In this document: one piece after another, positions 1-7,036 of the stretch | Numbering within the stretch: the first letter of the stretch is position 1 | How the letters are laid out: each line of letters starts with the position of its first letter | Notes under the pieces: model-generated | Seen by the model: only the letters and a program-made list of their open reading frames with translations | Told to the model about the DNA's origin: nothing | The model's database searches: none | DNA from: Tannerella sp. | GTDB taxonomy: Bacteria; Bacteroidota; Bacteroidia; Bacteroidales; Tannerellaceae | Assembly: GCA_031279875.1 (NCBI GenBank) | Contig: JAITHS010000058.1 | Coordinates: 1 to 9,802, forward strand | Direction of reading: 5' to 3' | Length of the DNA: 9,802 bases | Position numbers and translations under genes: made by a program

Positions 1-17
1 TTTTTCAAAAAAAATTT

Positions 18-31
18 ATGTTGTACAACAT
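18..31. other. 14-bp perfect palindrome
   Basis: ATGTTGTACAACAT equals its own reverse complement. It lies in AT-rich sequence at the window edge, before the repeat mosaic. A palindrome of this size could be an operator half-site pair or the remains of a terminator from a gene to the left, but no gene is visible beside it and no function can be assigned. Confidence 0.4.
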
Positions 32-34
32 GTT

Positions 35-59
35 TTGAGAGTTGAGAGTTGAGAGTTGA
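35..59. repeat. 7-bp tandem repeat, about 3.5 units
   Basis: The unit TTGAGAG occurs at 35-41, 42-48 and 49-55, followed by a partial TTGA at 56-59. Such short perfect tandem units can change copy number by replication slippage. It marks the left edge of the repeat mosaic, and no coding frame uses it. Confidence 0.85.
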
Positions 60-76
60 CGTGGTACCGTCATCCC

Positions 77-113
77 AAACCCTTGCAGTGGTTTTAAACC
101 CTGCAAGCGGTTT
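77..113 (+). repeat. TGCA stem-loop repeat, copy A
   Basis: Two 18-bp half-units lie one base apart: AAACCCTTGCAGTGGTTT (77-94) and AAACCCTGCAAGCGGTTT (96-113). Each half is an imperfect palindrome centred on TGCA, and the two together fold as a longer hairpin in which CTTGCAG pairs with CTGCAAG and GGTTT pairs with AAACC. This is one of six full copies in the window (A-F) and is in the plus orientation. I do not recognise it as a named family. It could be a REP-like or MITE-like mobile palindrome. Confidence 0.85.
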
Positions 114-140
114 GGAGAAGGCAGAAGGTAGAAGGTACCA

Positions 141-229
141 CGTCATTGCGAGGTACGAAGCAATCCAGCGTGCCTTTTCTTTCCGGATTACTTCCTGTAT
201 TCTGGATTGCTTCGTACCTCGCAATGACG
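141..229. repeat. CATTGCGAG hairpin element, copy 1
   Basis: Two 28-bp arms (141-168 and 202-229) are perfect reverse complements around a 33-nt loop. The left arm begins CGTCATTGCGAGG and ends AAGCAATCCAG. Motifs starting CGTCATTGCGAGG are familiar as dispersed repeats in many bacterial genomes; that comparison is from memory, not from a search. The element has no coding capacity of its own and would form a very stable cruciform or RNA hairpin. The right arm continues into GAATGCCCTGT, a flank shared with copy 2 and, in reverse orientation, with copy 3. Confidence 0.9.
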
Positions 230-241
230 AATGCCCTGTCT

Positions 242-273
242 CCTCGTCACCTCGTCACCTCGTCCCCTCGTTC
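242..273. repeat. 8-bp tandem repeat, 4 units
   Basis: The units are CCTCGTCA (242-249), CCTCGTCA (250-257), CCTCGTCC (258-265) and CCTCGTTC (266-273). The array separates the first two CATTGCGAG hairpins. It is probably a slippage-prone microsatellite, and no function can be inferred. Confidence 0.85.
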
Positions 274-288
274 ATAATGCCGGTACCC

Positions 289-359
289 CGTCATTGCGAG
301 GAACGAAGCAATCCAGAAAACAGGAAATACGCTGGATTGCTTCGTTCCTCGCAATGACG
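289..359. repeat. CATTGCGAG hairpin element, copy 2
   Basis: The 28-bp arms at 289-316 and 332-359 are perfect reverse complements around a 15-nt loop. Compared with copy 1, the arms differ at one position, and the change is made on both sides: t154 pairs with a216 in copy 1, while a302 pairs with t346 here. The loop differs in length and sequence from that of copy 1, so the arms rather than the loop are conserved. The right flank GAATGCCCTGT is shared with copy 1. Confidence 0.9.
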
Positions 360-374
360 AATGCCCTGTACCCC

Positions 375-411
375 AAACCCTTGCAGTGGTTTTAAACCCT
401 GCAAGTGGTTT
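375..411 (+). repeat. TGCA stem-loop repeat, copy B
   Basis: The half-units lie at 375-392 and 394-411. The first is identical to that of copy A. The second reads AAACCCTGCAAGTGGTTT, with AAGTGG where copy A has AAGCGG. Plus orientation. It follows CATTGCGAG copy 2 almost directly, through the shared CCCTGT flank. Confidence 0.85.
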
Positions 412-419
412 CGCCGTTC

Positions 420-457
420 AACCCTTGCAGTGGTTTTAGAACCCTGCAAGCGGTTTT
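420..457 (+). repeat. TGCA stem-loop repeat, copy C
   Basis: Same architecture as copies A and B, but the junction between half-units is TTTTAGAACC instead of TTTTAAACC. Copy F, 8 kb away, carries this same variant junction. An extra half-unit core (CTTGCAGTGG, 471-480) follows shortly after and appears to be a truncated copy. Confidence 0.8.
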
Positions 458-490
458 CGGTGCTACAACACTTGCAGTGGGCGCAATCAA

Positions 491-579
491 GTGTCGTCCC
501 ATGCGGGACTATTGTTGATATGATTGCTCTAACCGGAGACTGAAGTCTCCGGTTAATAAAGTGTCGTCCCTGCGGGACT
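491..579. repeat. REP-like doublet: two GTCCC hairpins around an 11-bp stem
   Basis: A near-identical direct repeat, GTGTCGTCCC plus (A)TGCGGGACT, occurs at 491-510 and 561-579. Each copy folds as a short GTCCC/GGGAC hairpin (496-509 and 566-578). Between them, 530-555 forms a perfect 11-bp stem (TAACCGGAGAC with GTCTCCGGTTA) closed by a TGAA loop. Small GC-rich palindromes in pairs around a spacer resemble the REP doublets mobilised by RAYT (IS200-like) transposases. No such transposase is present in this window, so that link is inference. Confidence 0.75.
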
Positions 580-616
580 CGCAATGACGTTTTTCACTTA
601 ACTGCATCATTGCGAG
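578..616. repeat. CATTGCGAG element ends in reversed order
   Basis: CTCGCAATGA (578-587) and TCATTGCGAG (607-616) are perfect 10-bp inverted copies of the outer ends of the CATTGCGAG element, with the right-end form first. The first is fused directly to the GGGAC of the preceding hairpin. They look like the facing remnants of two degraded elements, or an internal deletion product, rather than a complete copy. Confidence 0.6.
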
Positions 617-637
617 GACATTAACGCACAGGGCATT

Positions 638-740
638 CGTTATTGCGAGGTAGAAGCAATCTATATAAAAACCTGTAAATCCTGCCTTTCCTGCAATCCT
701 GTAATTTCTTTTCTGGATTGCTTCGTTCCTCGCAATGACG
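638..740. repeat. CATTGCGAG hairpin element, copy 3 (degenerate)
   Basis: The right arm (713-740) is intact and of the copy 2 type (CTTCGTTCC). The left arm (about 638-662) is decayed: it lacks one base (TAGAAG instead of TACGAAG) and has substitutions at both ends. The loop is about 50 nt and rich in CCTG motifs. The left outer flank, ACAGGGCATTC (628-638), is the reverse complement of the flank to the right of copies 1 and 2, so this copy sits in inverted orientation. Confidence 0.8.
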
Positions 741-801
741 TGGTACCTTCTGCCTTCTGCCAACCGCTTGCAGGGTTTAAAACCACTGCAAGGGTTTCGG
801 G
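734..801. repeat. 68-bp direct duplication, first unit
   Basis: This block matches 821-888 at 66 of 68 positions; the differences are g743/a830 and c754/t841. The period is 87 bp. It holds the outer end of the CATTGCGAG element, a TACCTTCTGCCTTCTGCC stretch, and TGCA stem-loop copy D (762-797) in minus orientation. The high identity suggests a recent tandem duplication. Confidence 0.9.
762..797 (-). repeat. TGCA stem-loop repeat, copy D
   Basis: Reverse-complement form of copy A: AACCGCTTGCAGGGTTT followed by AAACCACTGCAAGGGTTT. It lies inside the first unit of the 68-bp duplication. Together with its flanks it forms the right arm of the large inverted repeat whose left arm contains copy A. 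Confidence 0.85.
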
Positions 802-820
802 TACCGTCATCTCAACTTAT

Positions 821-888
821 AATGACGTGATACCTTCTGCTTTCTGCCAACCGCTTGCAGGGTTTAAAACCACTGCAAGGGTTTCGGG
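821..888. repeat. 68-bp direct duplication, second unit
   Basis: Second copy of the 734-801 block. The bases before it, CGTCAT (805-810) and ATGACG (822-827), are the two outer tips of a CATTGCGAG element with nearly all of its interior missing, as expected for a collapsed hairpin. Confidence 0.9.
849..884 (-). repeat. TGCA stem-loop repeat, copy E
   Basis: Identical in sequence to copy D. It is the last repeat element before the gltB promoter, ending about 60 bp upstream of the -33 motif. The sequence between (889-946) is AT-rich and shows no recognisable operator. Confidence 0.85.
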
Positions 889-946
889 CAGACAACGAAT
901 AATCACCCTTCATACGTTAAAGAATGTGAAAAATTAAACTTATCCA

Positions 947-976
947 TTGCAAAATGAAAGTTTTTTATTACCTTTG
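947..976 (+). promoter_or_regulatory. Bacteroidota-type promoter for gltB-gltD-asnB
   Basis: TTG at 947-949 (the -33 element) is followed after 19 nt by TACCTTTG at 969-976, which fits the Bacteroidota -7 consensus TAnnTTTG. Transcription should begin near 980-984, giving a leader of roughly 50 nt before the ATG at 1032. The leader is A/T-rich, with no Shine-Dalgarno motif, attenuator hairpin or riboswitch that I can recognise. The assignment rests on motif match and position only. Confidence 0.7.
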
Positions 977-1031
977 CAGCCATTTTGGAAACAAAATAAC
1001 AATTAATAAAATCAATAAGATAATATACATT

Positions 1032-4000
1032 ATGGTTACAGATAGCATTAAACAAAGCGGCAACGGGCTATACCGTCCCGATTACGAGCATGATTCTTGC
1101 GGCGTTGGTATGATAGTTCATATACGCGGTGAGAAGTCGCACGAGACTGTGGAATCGGCTCTCAAAGTGCTTGAAAACATGCGTCATCGGGGAGCCGAAG
1201 GAGCTGACAACAAGACCGGCGACGGAGCCGGAATATTGCTTCACATACCGCACGAGTTTATTCTCCTGCAAGGCATTCCGGTACCCGAACAAGGCAAATA
1301 CGGCACGGGAATAGTTTTTATGCCCAAAGACGAACGTCAGCAGGCAGAGATAATCGATATTATTGCAGAAGAAGCAGAAAAAGAAAATCTCAAACTGATG
1401 CGCATCCGTTGTGTGCCGGTCAACCCCGACATACTCGGCGAAGAAGCACGCGCCGTTGAGCCTGCTATAAGGCAAATATTCATCACCGGCGAAAGCGACC
1501 GTACACTATTGGAACAAAAACTATATATCGTGCGTCGGCGTATCGAAAACCGCATTCTCAATAGCAGTTTGCCCGGCAAAGACGATTTCTGTGCAGTATC
1601 GCTTTCTACGCGCGTAATATGCTATAAAGGAATGTTGGAAACGATGCAGTTGCGCGCATACTATCCCGACCTTACTAATGAACATTTCAGAACCGGCATA
1701 GCACTTGTACACTCGCGTTTCAGCACCAACACTTTTCCGCGATGGAGCCTTGCACAGCCGTTCAGACTGCTGGCACACAACGGCGAAATCAACACCATAC
1801 GCGGCAATCGCGGCTGGATGGAAGCCCGCGAAGGCGTTTTGACGTTCCCCTCGACAGGCAATATCGACAATCTCCGTCCGATAGTACAGCCCGGAATGAG
1901 CGACAGCGCTTCACTCGACAATGTACTCGAATTCCTTGTCGCATCAGGAATGAGCCTGCCGCACGCCATGACGATGCTTATACCCGAAAGTTTTAATGAT
2001 AAAAACCCTATCTCACCCGAACTCAAAGCATTCTACGAATATCATTCGATACTCATGGAGCCGTGGGACGGACCGGCGGCGCTGCTCTTTACCGACGGTC
2101 GATATGCCGGAGGTATGCTCGACCGTAACGGTTTGCGACCGGCACGCTATCTGATAACCAAAAACGACACCATGATAGTAGCTTCGGAAACAGGTGTTAT
2201 CGACATCGCGCCGGAAGATATTCAAGCCAAAGGACGATTGCAACCGGGCAAAATCATCCTCGTAGATACCGAAAACGGCAAAATATCATTCGACGAAGAA
2301 ATAAAAGAAGAATTAGCTAACGCCCACCCCTACGGCAAATGGCTGACAAAAAACAGAATAGAACTGCAAAACCTCCACAACGCCCGCGTAGTGCCTAACA
2401 GCGTTGAAGGCTACGACAGGCTGCTGCGACTTTTCGACTATACCCGCGAAGACATGGAACGCATCCTTACGCCGATGGCTAACACAGGCGCCGAACCGGT
2501 CGGCTCTATGGGCTTTGACGTACCATTAGCCGTTCTTTCGACACATCCGCAATTACTCTTCAACTACTTCCGACAGCAGTTTGCGCAAGTAACAAACCCG
2601 CCTATCGACCCCTACCGCGAAGAACTCGTAATGAGCCTCGAAGAATATATCGGAGCAGTAGGAAATGATATTATGAACCCCCACGATTCCCACTGCAATA
2701 TGGTACGATTGCCTCATCCGATACTGACTAACAATCAACTCGATATGCTATGCAACATCCGCTGGAAAGGATTTAAGAGTATCAAACTACCTATATTATA
2801 TAATGTATCAAACGGATGCGCAGGTATGGAAGCAGCATTGCAACATCTGTGCCTCGAAGCCGAAAAGGCTGTGGCTTCCGAACAAGTCAATTACATCATT
2901 TTGAGCGACCGTAACGCTTCGGCAACAATGGCACCAATACCGTCGCTGCTCGCCGTAAGCGCCGTTCATCATCATCTTATTTCGGTTCATAAGCGCGTTC
3001 AGACGGCTCTCATCATGGAAACAGGCGAGATGCGCGAAGTGATGCACGCCGCCTTACTGCTCGGATACGGCGCAAGCGCACTCAATCCGTATATGGCCTT
3101 CGCAGCGCTCGATAATATGGTTAAAAACAAAGACCTGCAATTAGATTACGGCACAGCAGAAAAAAATTACATCAAAGCACTCGGAAAAGGACTGCTGAAA
3201 ATAATCAGCAAAATGGGTATAAGTACGATACGAAGTTATCGCGGAGCAAAACTGTTTGAATCAACAGGTATAAGCGATGCACTGTGCCGGAAATATTTCG
3301 GCGGCTTTACAGGCTCTATCGGCGGAATAAGGCTCGAAGAAATAGCCGAAGATAGCCGACGGCTACACGAAAAAGCATTCTCGAAACACGAAAACAGTAT
3401 CTTGCCCAATCACGGATTGCTCGCTTACCGCAAAGACGGCGAAGCACACGCTTGGAACCCCGAAACTATCGCCGCTCTGCAACTCTCCACAAGATTGGGC
3501 AGTTATAAAAAATTCAAAGAATATACTTCTATCGTTTATAACAAAAAAGAAAAAATATTTCTTCGAGATATGTTAGCTTTTAAAGCCGGCAATAACATCC
3601 CGCTCGCCGAAGTGGAACCGACAAGCGCTATCATGCGCCGCTTCGTAACAGGAGCGATGAGTTACGGCTCTATCAGCAAAGAAGCCCACGAAACTATCGC
3701 TCTGGCTCTAAACCGGATACACGGTCGCAGCAACACCGGCGAAGGCGGCGAAGACCCCGACAGGTTCGCAACCCGTCAAGACGGCTCATCGCTACGATCA
3801 GCTATCAAACAAGTAGCGTCAGGACGTTTCGGCGTTACTGCCGAATATCTCGTCAATGCCGACGAAATACAAATCAAAATCGCACAAGGCGCAAAACCCG
3901 GCGAAGGCGGACAGTTGCCCGGATATAAAGTTGACAAAATCATCGCCAAAACACGCCATTCCATACCCGGCATATCACTTATCTCTCCACCGCCGCATCA

Positions 4001-5555
4001 CGATATTTACTCGATAGAAGACCTCGCACAACTGATTTTCGACCTTAAAAACGTTAATCCCAACGCCGAAATAAGCGTCAAATTAGTTGCCGAAACAGGC
4101 GTCGGAACAATAGCAGCAGGAGTAGCCAAAGCCAAAGCCGACCGCATCATCATCTCCGGCGCCGACGGAGGAACAGGAGCATCACCTTTAAGCTCTATCA
4201 GATATGCCGGAATAGCACCCGAACTCGGCCTCGCCGAAACACAACAAACATTAGTCCTCAACGCTTTAAGAGGACAGGTAAGACTGCAAACCGACGGTCA
4301 AATCAAAACAGGTCGCGATATTATCATCATGGCACTGCTTGGAGCCGAAGAATACGGCTTTGCAACATCAGCGCTGATAGTTCTCGGATGCGTGATGATG
4401 CGCAAATGCCATATCAACACTTGCCCCGTCGGCGTCGCTACACAAGACGCAGAACTGCGTAAACGATTTCGTGGAAAAGAAGAATATCTTGTCAACTACT
4501 TCACATTCCTCGCCGAAGAAGTACGCGAATTTCTTGCACAGATGGGCTTCAAATCATTAGACGAAATAATCGGACGCACCGACCTGCTCGACCGAATACC
4601 ATCCGACGGTATTACAAAACATGATTTACTTGATTTCAGTAAAATGCTCGGAAACGCCTCAAAATCCGAAACAGGCGAACAATCGTTGCGCAAAGTATCC
4701 GACCAAATCCACAAGATAGAAAATGTTCTCGACAAAGAAATAATCCGTCAATGCGGCGAAGCAATAGAAAAACGTCGCGAAATATCGCTCGATTATGCTA
4801 TCGCCAACACCGATCGTGCCGTAGGAGCCATGCTGTCGGGCGTTATAGCCAAACAATACGGCGCCGAAGGATTGCCCGAAAGCACCGTAAACATCAAGTT
4901 CAGAGGCTCGGCAGGTCAAAGCTTCGGCGCTTTCCTCGTCAAAGGTGTCGATTTCGTACTCGAAGGCGATGCCAACGACTATCTGGGCAAAGGTTTAAGC
5001 GGCGGACGTATCAGCGTTAAACCCCCAGCACGCTCAACTTTTGTCGCTAATGAAAATATCATCGCCGGAAATACCCTCATGTATGGCGCTACAAGCGGCG
5101 AAGTATATATCAGAGGGCGTGTAGGCGAGCGCTTCTGCGTTCGTAACAGCGGAGCCATAGCCGTTGTAGAAGGCGCAGGAGACCACTGCTGCGAATATAT
5201 GACAGGAGGAAGAGTCGTAGTTCTCGGAACAACAGGACGTAACTTCGCCGCAGGAATGAGCGGAGGAGTAGCTTATGTGTGGAACAAAAACGATAATTTC
5301 GACTACTACTGCAATATGGAAATGGTCGAACTGTCGCTCATCGAAGATATTGCCGCACGACAAGAACTAAAAGAACTTGTTCGCAAGCATTATCACTACA
5401 CCGGCAGCAGCCTCGCAGGTAATATGCTCGATAATTGGGAACGCTATCTCGCCGAATTTATAATGATAGTGCCGATAGAATACAAAAAAGTATTGCAGGA
5501 AGAAAAAATGGCAAAACTCGAACAACGCATCGCCGAAGTTCAGAGAGATTATTAA
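1032..5555 (+). CDS. gltB: Glutamate synthase (GOGAT), large subunit
   Basis: A 1507-residue protein, the usual length for GltB. It hydrolyses glutamine and transfers the ammonia to 2-oxoglutarate to make glutamate in the cytoplasm, with electrons supplied by GltD. Domains in order: class II glutamine amidotransferase (about 23-425) with nucleophile Cys23 in HDSCGVG after a 22-residue propeptide that is normally cleaved, plus HSRFSTNTFPRW (227-238) and AHNGEIN (248-254); a central linking domain (about 468-770); the FMN-binding synthase barrel (about 830-1200) with NTGEGGEDP (901-909) and GAKPGEGGQ (953-961); and the C-terminal GXGXG beta-helix (from about 1270). Cys1120, Cys1126 and Cys1131 (CX5CX4C) ligate the 3Fe-4S cluster. 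The ATG at 954 is in frame, but it lies inside the promoter and would add 26 residues unlike any GltB propeptide, so the start at 1032 is preferred. Confidence 0.96.
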   Translation: MVTDSIKQSGNGLYRPDYEHDSCGVGMIVHIRGEKSHETVESALKVLENMRHRGAEGADNKTGDGAGILLHIPHEFILLQGIPVPEQGKYGTGIVFMPKDERQQAEIIDIIAEEAEKENLKLMRIRCVPVNPDILGEEARAVEPAIRQIFITGESDRTLLEQKLYIVRRRIENRILNSSLPGKDDFCAVSLSTRVICYKGMLETMQLRAYYPDLTNEHFRTGIALVHSRFSTNTFPRWSLAQPFRLLAHNGEINTIRGNRGWMEAREGVLTFPSTGNIDNLRPIVQPGMSDSASLDNVLEFLVASGMSLPHAMTMLIPESFNDKNPISPELKAFYEYHSILMEPWDGPAALLFTDGRYAGGMLDRNGLRPARYLITKNDTMIVASETGVIDIAPEDIQAKGRLQPGKIILVDTENGKISFDEEIKEELANAHPYGKWLTKNRIELQNLHNARVVPNSVEGYDRLLRLFDYTREDMERILTPMANTGAEPVGSMGFDVPLAVLSTHPQLLFNYFRQQFAQVTNPPIDPYREELVMSLEEYIGAVGNDIMNPHDSHCNMVRLPHPILTNNQLDMLCNIRWKGFKSIKLPILYNVSNGCAGMEAALQHLCLEAEKAVASEQVNYIILSDRNASATMAPIPSLLAVSAVHHHLISVHKRVQTALIMETGEMREVMHAALLLGYGASALNPYMAFAALDNMVKNKDLQLDYGTAEKNYIKALGKGLLKIISKMGISTIRSYRGAKLFESTGISDALCRKYFGGFTGSIGGIRLEEIAEDSRRLHEKAFSKHENSILPNHGLLAYRKDGEAHAWNPETIAALQLSTRLGSYKKFKEYTSIVYNKKEKIFLRDMLAFKAGNNIPLAEVEPTSAIMRRFVTGAMSYGSISKEAHETIALALNRIHGRSNTGEGGEDPDRFATRQDGSSLRSAIKQVASGRFGVTAEYLVNADEIQIKIAQGAKPGEGGQLPGYKVDKIIAKTRHSIPGISLISPPPHHDIYSIEDLAQLIFDLKNVNPNAEISVKLVAETGVGTIAAGVAKAKADRIIISGADGGTGASPLSSIRYAGIAPELGLAETQQTLVLNALRGQVRLQTDGQIKTGRDIIIMALLGAEEYGFATSALIVLGCVMMRKCHINTCPVGVATQDAELRKRFRGKEEYLVNYFTFLAEEVREFLAQMGFKSLDEIIGRTDLLDRIPSDGITKHDLLDFSKMLGNASKSETGEQSLRKVSDQIHKIENVLDKEIIRQCGEAIEKRREISLDYAIANTDRAVGAMLSGVIAKQYGAEGLPESTVNIKFRGSAGQSFGAFLVKGVDFVLEGDANDYLGKGLSGGRISVKPPARSTFVANENIIAGNTLMYGATSGEVYIRGRVGERFCVRNSGAIAVVEGAGDHCCEYMTGGRVVVLGTTGRNFAAGMSGGVAYVWNKNDNFDYYCNMEMVELSLIEDIAARQELKELVRKHYHYTGSSLAGNMLDNWERYLAEFIMIVPIEYKKVLQEEKMAKLEQRIAEVQRDY

Positions 5556-5572
5556 CTAATAAACAACAAAAT

Positions 5573-6997
5573 ATGGGCAATCCGAAAGCATTTTTAACCG
5601 TACCGCGCATCAATGCCGGTTACAGACCGATAAACGACAGAATAAACGATTTCAGCGAAGTCGAACAAACACTCAACAGCAGCGACCGCAAAACGCAAGC
5701 ATCACGCTGTATGGACTGCGGAGTGCCGTTCTGCCACTGGGCATGCCCTATCGGCAACAAACAGCCCGAATGGCAAGACGCGCTCTACAAAGGACGATGG
5801 CAGGAAGCTTACAAAATACTCGAACAAACTTGCGACTTCCCCGAATTTACCGGCCGCGTTTGTCCCGCGCCATGTGAAAAGAGTTGTGTACTCAATCTCA
5901 GTATTCACGAGCCGGTAACTATCCGCGAAAACGAAGGCGCTATCATCGAAATGGCCTTCCGAGAAGGCTTTGTAACGCCTGTCAATCCCGTTCGTAACGG
6001 CCTCAAAGCCGCTGTTATAGGTAGCGGACCGGCAGGACTGACCGCCGCCAACCAACTCAACCGCAACGGCTTCAACGTTACCGTTTATGAAAAAGACGAA
6101 CTGCCGGGTGGCTTGCTGAGATTCGGTATCCCGAACTTTAAACTAAGTAAAAAAATAATAAATCGCCGCATACAACTAATGGAATCGGAAGGCATAGTCT
6201 TTAAAACTAACGTATGCGTAGGCAGAGATATTAAAGCAACAGACCTCATCAACGGCAACGATGCCGTCGTTGTAGCTATCGGCGCCGAAACACCACGCGA
6301 CTTGACCATCGAAGGACGCTCTCTCAAAGGCGTTCATTTCGCTCTTGAATATCTCGGACAACAAAATCGTATGCTCGAAGGTATCGAAATACCCGATGAT
6401 AAGCGTATCAATGCCAAAGGTAAACATGTGCTTGTGATTGGCGGCGGCGATACAGGCAGCGACTGCGTAGGAACGGCAAACCGCCAAGGCGCCGCCTCAG
6501 TTACGCAAATTGAAATATTGCCGCAACCGCCTGTCGATTTCAATCCCGAAACGCCATGGCCGCAGTGGCCACTGATTCTGAAAACAAGCAGTAGCCACGA
6601 AGAAGGTTGTACGCGACGCTGGAACTTGACTACCAATCGCTTTATCGGCCAAGACCGTGTGCAACAAGTCGAAATAGAAGAAGTGGAATGGAAACAACCC
6701 GACGGCGAAGGACGACCGGAAATGATACTCACAGGCAAAAAAGAATTACTCAACGCCGACCTTGTGTTTCTCTGCATGGGCTTCGTTAATCCCGTTCAGA
6801 ATACGGTTATCAACGAATTACGGCTTACGGTTGACAATCGTAAGAATATCGCCGTTGACGGTTCGTGTCGCACGTCGGCAAACAAAGTTTACGCTTGCGG
6901 CGATGCCGTATCGGGCGCCGGTCTCGTTGTCAGAGCTATGGCAACAGGACGCAAAGCAGCAGAACAGATTTGCCAACAGTTAGTGATTAGTGGTTAA
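5573..6997 (+). CDS. gltD: Glutamate synthase (NADPH), small subunit
   Basis: A 474-residue iron-sulfur flavoprotein of normal family length. It oxidises NADPH and passes electrons through FAD and 4Fe-4S clusters to GltB. The N-terminal region carries two cysteine groups: Cys46, 49, 54 and 58 (CX2CX4CX3C), and Cys87, 97, 101 and 105 (ending TGRVCPAPCEKSC). The FAD dinucleotide fold follows, with GSGPAG at 150-155; then the NADPH-binding fold with GGGDTGSD at 290-297; then the C-terminal FAD motif CGDAVSGAGLVVRA around 442-455. It begins 17 nt after gltB, consistent with co-transcription. An in-frame ATG at 5435 lies inside gltB and would prepend 46 residues without family similarity. The ATG at 5573 gives the standard N-terminus and is preceded by an A-rich leader without a clear Shine-Dalgarno site. 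Confidence 0.96.
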   Translation: MGNPKAFLTVPRINAGYRPINDRINDFSEVEQTLNSSDRKTQASRCMDCGVPFCHWACPIGNKQPEWQDALYKGRWQEAYKILEQTCDFPEFTGRVCPAPCEKSCVLNLSIHEPVTIRENEGAIIEMAFREGFVTPVNPVRNGLKAAVIGSGPAGLTAANQLNRNGFNVTVYEKDELPGGLLRFGIPNFKLSKKIINRRIQLMESEGIVFKTNVCVGRDIKATDLINGNDAVVVAIGAETPRDLTIEGRSLKGVHFALEYLGQQNRMLEGIEIPDDKRINAKGKHVLVIGGGDTGSDCVGTANRQGAASVTQIEILPQPPVDFNPETPWPQWPLILKTSSSHEEGCTRRWNLTTNRFIGQDRVQQVEIEEVEWKQPDGEGRPEMILTGKKELLNADLVFLCMGFVNPVQNTVINELRLTVDNRKNIAVDGSCRTSANKVYACGDAVSGAGLVVRAMATGRKAAEQICQQLVISG

Positions 6998-7027
6998 TTT
7001 TTAATTCGTAATTTTTAATTTTTAATT
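6996..7027. repeat. AT-rich short repeat between gltD and asnB
   Basis: The 11-mer AATTTTTAATT occurs at 6996-7006, 7010-7020 and 7017-7027, the last two overlapping by four bases. The first copy begins inside the gltD stop codon. No convincing TAnnTTTG promoter is present; TAATTTTT is only a weak approach to it. I read the spacer as an internal operon gap, though a weak promoter cannot be excluded. Confidence 0.7.
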
Positions 7028-7036
7028 CAAAAGGAT

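Noticed and set aside
77..480. Possible CRISPR array from recurrent short palindromic units
   Set aside because: Spacing is irregular, copies occur in both orientations, spacers are themselves other repeats, and there are no cas genes.
530..555. The 11-bp stem-loop as an intrinsic terminator
   Set aside because: It has no following T-run (the next bases are ATAAAG), no gene ends beside it, and it is embedded symmetrically between two repeat hairpins.
49..937. Several open frames of 60-100 codons on both strands
   Set aside because: They are composed of the repeat modules. The same peptide strings recur from different copies and strands (for example HCEERSNP and HVIARYEAIQ), they overlap each other, and none resembles a protein family I know.
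954..1031. N-terminal extension of gltB from the ATG at 954
   Set aside because: It overlaps the promoter and encodes a Cys/Phe/Asn/Ile/Lys-rich stretch that is not a GltB propeptide. The ATG at 1032 is the better start.
976..1031. Riboswitch or attenuator in the gltB leader
   Set aside because: The leader is only about 50 nt, AT-rich and without a convincing stem or leader peptide.
5435..5572. Extended gltD start at 5435, inside gltB
   Set aside because: The 46 additional residues are an out-of-frame reading of the gltB C-terminus. The normal GltD N-terminus begins at 5573.
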